NCBI RefSeq assembly: GCF_003286085.1
Contig: NW_020825288.1
Coordinates: forward strand, 15,376,001 to 15,440,000
Reading direction: 5' to 3'
From: Drosophila persimilis
Lineage: Eukaryota; Arthropoda; Insecta; Diptera; Drosophilidae
Length of the DNA stretch: 64,000 nt
Notes under the pieces: generated by a model
What the model saw: only the letters and a program-made list of their open reading frames with translations
Database searches by the model: none
What the model was told of the DNA's origin: nothing
Program-made: the position numbers and the translations under genes
In this document: one piece after another, positions 59,630 to 64,000 of the stretch
How the letters are laid out: each line of letters begins with the position of its first letter
Position numbering within the stretch: the stretch's first letter is position 1

Positions 59630-60229
59630 ATGCTGAACGTTTACCACACCAGAAACTCAAATCCTTCGCAGAACCTGTCGCGTAAGGAGATCATAAAATG
59701 GATTAACAGTACCCTGAACATCGATATCAAAAAGCTGGAGGCTCTGGGATCCGGCGCCGAATACTGTCAGCTGTTTAACCAACTCCATCCGGGCACCATA
59801 AACCTGAAGAAGGTGAAACACGGTTCACATCTCCAGGCGGACTACCAGGCCAACTTCCTTTTGCTACAGCGGGCCCTGCAGAAGGTGGGCGTGGACAAGG
59901 ACATCCAGATCGGCAGGATGATTGTGGGTGGCCGTCGCGAGAACTTGGACTTCGCTCAGTGGTTCAAAAAGCTTTACAACCGAAACATTGACAAGCAGGA
60001 CACAGTCTTCCAGGATGTCTCGGAGCCCAGCAAGCCGTCGTCCAGCAAGCGGTCGTCCAGCAAGCTGTCGTCCAGCAAGCGTTCGTCCAGCAAGCTGTCG
60101 TCCAGCAAGCGGTCGTCCAGCAGTACTGTAGTTCCATCTCGGACCTTCAGCCAGCGATCGGTGTCAGTCCTTTCCCGAAAACATCAACCAGACTTCGTTG
60201 GTGTATTGATGCGTTCGATGTCTGGATAA
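59630..60229 (+). CDS. EB1-like protein with calponin-homology domain, intronless (199 aa)
   Basis: The start is ATG at 59,630 (MLNVYHTRNSNPSQNLSRKE), which lines up with the N-terminus of EB1 proteins; the frame upstream has no ATG. Residues about 3-119 are an EB1-type CH domain: NLSRKEIIKWIN, then GAEYCQLFNQLHPGTINLKK, then NFLLLQRALQKVGVDK and FAQWFKKLYNRN. EB1 tracks growing microtubule plus ends through this domain. Residues 133-165 are a tandem SSSKR/SSSKL repeat. The coiled-coil EBH domain and the acidic EEY/F tail of true EB1 (about 270-300 aa) are absent, so dimerisation and partner binding are probably lost. Lack of introns suggests a retrocopy. AATAAA follows at 60,286. Fly genomes carry several such EB1 relatives, often testis-biased (family knowledge). 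Confidence 0.85.
   Translation: MLNVYHTRNSNPSQNLSRKEIIKWINSTLNIDIKKLEALGSGAEYCQLFNQLHPGTINLKKVKHGSHLQADYQANFLLLQRALQKVGVDKDIQIGRMIVGGRRENLDFAQWFKKLYNRNIDKQDTVFQDVSEPSKPSSSKRSSSKLSSSKRSSSKLSSSKRSSSSTVVPSRTFSQRSVSVLSRKHQPDFVGVLMRSMSG
60027..60122 (+). repeat. 15-base coding tandem repeat in the EB1-like gene
   Basis: The unit TCGTCCAGCAAGCGG alternates with TCGTCCAGCAAGCTG and encodes SSSKR/SSSKL. Five to six units are present, nearly identical, so copy number may vary between individuals. Confidence 0.8.
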
Positions 60230-60285
60230 ATATATCGTAAAGGAAGCTTATTTTTAGCGATATTTGAGATTTTAAATCTCCTTAG

Positions 60286-60291
60286 AATAAA
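60286..60291 (+). terminator. poly(A) signal AATAAA of the EB1-like gene
   Basis: AATAAA lies 57 bases past the TAA stop on the same strand. Confidence 0.55.
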
Positions 60292-60467
60292 ATTTCATTA
60301 AATTATTTTTTCAAAATGTTCTGAACTGGAACTGGAACTTAAATATGCAAATAGGTATTCCCCAGCCCCAAAGGAATTTCCATTTCAATTTGAAATCAAA
60401 GTCAATCACTCATTCATATTACTTAATGGGGGGACAGCCGAGCTTTAGCTATAAAGCAGCCGCCGCA

Positions 60468-60530
60468 ACAGACACGGATACAGTTACAGATAGAGCTATA
60501 GATACAGATACAAACACAGATATAGACTGG
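60468..60530 (+). repeat. ACAGAT-type degenerate hexamer repeat
   Basis: Imperfect copies of GATACAGATACA/ACAGACAC. An ordinary microsatellite. Confidence 0.6.
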
Positions 60531-60815
60531 GAATTACTACCACTAACTAACTAACGTCAACGCCAACGCGGCCCGGCGATGGAGGCGGCAAAATTTCGCA
60601 CATTTTGCACAGGTTCCGTCCCCGTCGATCGCCACCGTCGCCACCGTCTGTCTCGACGCGTCGCTATGGATCGTTATGGCTGTTATTGTTGCTGTTTTCG
60701 TCGTGTTCCGCCATTTGTAGAGCTCATTTAATTTTTATTGTTGTTTATTGCTTAACGAAAAAAAAAAAAAAACCTTTTCATTTTAAATGTTTGATTACAA
60801 CGATTTGTGAAGTTC

Positions 60816-61107
60816 AGTCGAAATTGTGATTTGCGCGCTGGAGGAGCGACCGCCGCCGTCCGTCGTCAGCCGTCAGCAGTCCGATCGCGAGCAATGCGAT
60901 TCTGAATTGCATTCGGATCGAATCTCCACAATCAATCGCAATCGCCAGTTGATAGCCGCTCTGGCCAGGACGACGCCTCTCCTCAAGTGTCCTCCTCGCG
61001 TGTCAAGTGTGAAGAAACTTCAGAAATCTCAAATCGAAAATCGTGAAAAATACATCAATTTTGAAACTCCAAAATGCAGCTACTCAATTTTATGTGCCTC
61101 AAGCAAA
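60816..61107 (+). promoter_or_regulatory. candidate transcription start and first exon of a rightward gene
   Basis: TTCAGTCG at 60,813-60,820 fits the fly initiator (A at 60,816), with a weak DPE-like GGAGC at +28 and no TATA. The following 260 bases are GC-rich like a 5' leader (CCGCCGCCGTCCGTCGTC), unlike the AT-rich flanks. ATG at 61,074 reads MQLLNFMCLKQ before a possible donor GTGGGT at 61,108. Without splicing the frame ends in low-complexity sequence. No second exon was found to the end of the window, so a long first intron would be needed. Confidence 0.25.
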
Positions 61108-61109
61108 GT

Positions 61110-64000
61110 GGGTTTGCAATTTTATTTGATTTAAGCTTCCATTTTGTGTGTGTGTTGTTTGGTGGAAAAAAATAGAATGCAAATTTCCATTGTGTGACTA
61201 AATTAATTTTTTATAATTTCGTGCCCCGCATTTGTCATTTTGTAAGCCACAAATATGTACATTTATCTATATTTATCTATACCTGGTTATAGATAGATTG
61301 TAGGTTTAGAAATGAGTGGCAAGTGTGGAGTGTGCAGTGTGGGGTGTGGAACCCTAAGAGGTGTGCCACCTTTTAGGGGAATTGCTGGAAAAACTCATCC
61401 TCTGACAGTGATTTATAAATACCTCAACTAAGGATAATTAAATTTGAGAATTATTGTTGTTATCCGATGATAAAAATGTCAATAAAAAGTGGATTGATAT
61501 TCCACATTCCGTTAAATATTTCAAATAAATGGCATCAATAAATCATCTAGGAAAACCATGAGGAAAAATAGAATTCAAAACTGTTTTATTTCAGTTTTGA
61601 TTAAAAAATATTTCCTACTAAATTTAATATTAGCTATATGAATATTTGAGCTATATGAATTTCGAACACATCGCAAATGAATTTCGAAAAATATTGTGGC
61701 TGATCAATTTCTAAATTCCATTAGTAATTTTAGTCACTTATTGGAAAGATCAAGTTAGATATTTATTCCCTATTTTAATATTCTTGATATTATTTTCTTG
61801 AAAGGCACACATTTAATTACTCATTATCCTTTGCTTGGACTTTCCCATTTTCCATAGTTCCCATATATCTAAAGAGTCTTAAGATTTAAGAGATTAAAAA
61901 GTGTTTACTTGTTGTTGCTTTCATTTAATTACATATTTCATGAAATCTTTGATTTGATTGATCGTGGAAAATATACAGAATGTAATGCCAAGATCGAGAC
62001 ATTAAAAGATCTTAATTCGCTTTCAAAATGCATTAATCAATGCCAGTGCTGAAAGCTGTAAATGCAAAGCCAGATAATCAATTATTTTTCCACACGAAAC
62101 CTGCTGAAAATTTGCAAAAACCAGAGATAAAATCCAAACAAACAGTCGCTGAGGCACTTGGCACGACCCAGCACTCATATGTAATATTAAAACATATGTA
62201 CATATGTGATGAGTATATATCATTCTTAGCGGACGATTACATTGCAAATTGTGATGATAATACGATATTGTATGGTATGATATGCCATGCAAAAGCTCGT
62301 TAAAGTGTCAATATTAACACCATTATATGCCTTCACATGAATTACAATAACCACAAATTAAACAAACATATAGCTTATACAATTTATTTCGTTTCATCCA
62401 TTATAATGAAGCTGTCGAATATTTGTAAATGCAAATCCAAAATCTCATTTGTTGTATAATTTTCCACTGATTTAAGGGCAATAAATTTGTTTAAGTGTCT
62501 GGTAGATTCGATTTTCTACGTTAAATGGCTAATAATATTTGCTTTAAGTAGGTATAAAATAGATTTATAGTCGAGAGCTTCACATGGTGAAGTGTTTCCG
62601 TTAATGGGGGTTTGTGGTCAACCCCTCAACCCCCCCGGAGACAAGTGGATCACGTAGTTTTGAGTCACCTTCTGATTTGGGAAGACTAATCAAGTTTAAT
62701 AGGTACATATTACTTCCGTTACTAAAAAGCCATCAATGTGTGATTCAATACTTCCAGAACTCTGATTTTTCGTAGCAAATTGTTACATGCATTATTCTCA
62801 GTGTATGAGCTTCTCTTCCGTGCTTTGATCTTGGTGCAGAGAGCGTGTTGGTGAGAGAGCGCGAAGGGAGAGAGATGATCGAAGGAGCGAGGCAAAACGA
62901 GTAAGCTCGGTGTTGCCGAGAGCGACAAAGAGAGAGAGAGAGGGTTATGTCTTCAGGTAAACAGTCGTGGGAACGAAAAAATCTTGACAAAGGCTCAAAG
63001 AAGAGTATTCATTTTCATTCATTTCTACCTTTCCCGATTCCGATTCATTCCGTTTCATACTCACGCATACCTACGCATATGACGCTGATGACGATCACCT
63101 TTGCCGGCCGCCAACCCCAGTCGTCGGCTCATCCTCCTCCTCCGATCATACACCACCCCTGTGATACTCCGCCATGGCCGAACTGCATTGGAAATGATAT
63201 GCAAACATCTATGGGAAGGAGACGATCTATAAATAGAGCCGCCACGCAAAAAATGGGAAATGTGTGTATGGGTGTGTGTCTGCCTTTGCGTGTTGTGTGC
63301 GATTTTTATTTTTATATGTCTTCGGGTCCAACGATGGCGCATTTTCATGCACAGCAGAAAAGAATTTCACGCCATGGCCAATGCAGACTACTGATCCTAT
63401 AATTTCTCTACAACCACAATGTCTGAAGATATGTATATGTATGTGTGCAGAGTAAAGCCCCACGAAATTATACAGATATGTAGATATTTCCATATGGCTG
63501 GTGTGTCTCTGACTTTCCCCCTTTTTTGAGGTCTATTCTACTCTCTACGGGTTTGTGAATGCAATTTACAAATTTTCCATGATGGCTTTACGTACGTATT
63601 TTTCGGGCTTCCCTCCACTTGTCCCCACCACAACACAACACTCCCCACCGCCCCACCACCGAATGGAACAATTAGTATATTATCCAACCCACAGAGAGAT
63701 AACCAAGTGGAAGGGACTGGGAGTCCATTTGGGGTCTGGGTGCGGTATAGAAAATACGTCAGCTGTATCTATGCTCTACTTTTTTTTTGACTCTTTATTG
63801 TTGCTAATTGTTCCCGTTTGTTGTTGTTGGAAACGTTTTTCACTTATCGTGCGCGTCAGAGCAAATAAAATCTGAGTACACAAAAAAAAAGTGGAAAGAA
63901 TAACCAAAGGAAAGGAGAGAAAATACTCGTTGGTAAAATGGTCAGTGGAAAGAAGAAACGATTTTTTATTCCAGAAAAATTCCTCATTTTTTGCATAATA
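61110..64000. other. non-coding stretch, possibly intron
   Basis: 61.1-62.7 kb is AT-rich with stops in all frames. A GA run lies at 62,929-62,942. Open frames at 62.7-63.4 kb overlap on both strands and lack domains. If the exon at 61,074 is real, this is its first intron. Confidence 0.4.

Noticed and set aside
1-64000. CRISPR arrays, phage or plasmid features
   Set aside because: No regularly spaced identical repeats or prokaryotic gene organisation; the window is eukaryotic.

Overview
The window looks like nuclear DNA of a Drosophila-type fly. Introns are 65-93 bp with GT/AG ends, the small genes carry fly core promoters (TATA+Inr, DRE), most of the sequence is intergenic or intronic with CA, CAG, GA and CTGT simple repeats, and the decayed mobile elements (LOA/R1-like LINE, Ty3/gypsy-type, mariner, Tc1, MITE-like) are of insect types. 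LOA-type elements would fit an obscura-group species, but that is inference. No prokaryotic, plasmid or organellar features are visible.

Layout. Positions 1-26,700 are almost all non-coding: AT-rich tracts, simple repeats and one pair of dispersed inverted duplications (blocks A and B at 14.5-15.9 kb, copied at 16.1-17.5 kb). The gene-bearing part is 26.7-36.4 kb. It holds an intronless torsin-like AAA+ membrane protein (28,184-29,200, minus), flanked on both sides by copies of a decayed two-exon gene (about 26.7-27.4 and 29.7-30.5 kb); an apparently unrecorded three-exon gene of 106 codons (31,206-31,658, minus) with two DRE motifs just upstream; a LOA-like LINE fragment; a three-exon Snail/Scratch-type zinc-finger gene (33,085-34,030, plus); a gypsy-type fragment; and a mariner remnant. 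At 39.1-40.3 kb two tiny single-pass membrane-protein genes lie in tandem on the minus strand. At 45.9-47.0 kb the minus strand carries coding-like but broken exons. Two MITE-like elements (48.7 and 52.9 kb) and a Tc1-like remnant (51.6 kb) follow. At 59,630-60,229 there is an intronless EB1-like gene with a calponin-homology domain and a serine/lysine repeat tail. A candidate promoter and first exon of a gene continuing to the right sits at 60.8-61.1 kb.

The recognisable genes do not form one pathway. They share short length, few or no introns and divergence from their families, a profile often seen in fast-evolving, germline-biased fly genes (inference). Boundaries of decayed elements are approximate, and spliced models were built by eye from reading frame and splice sites.
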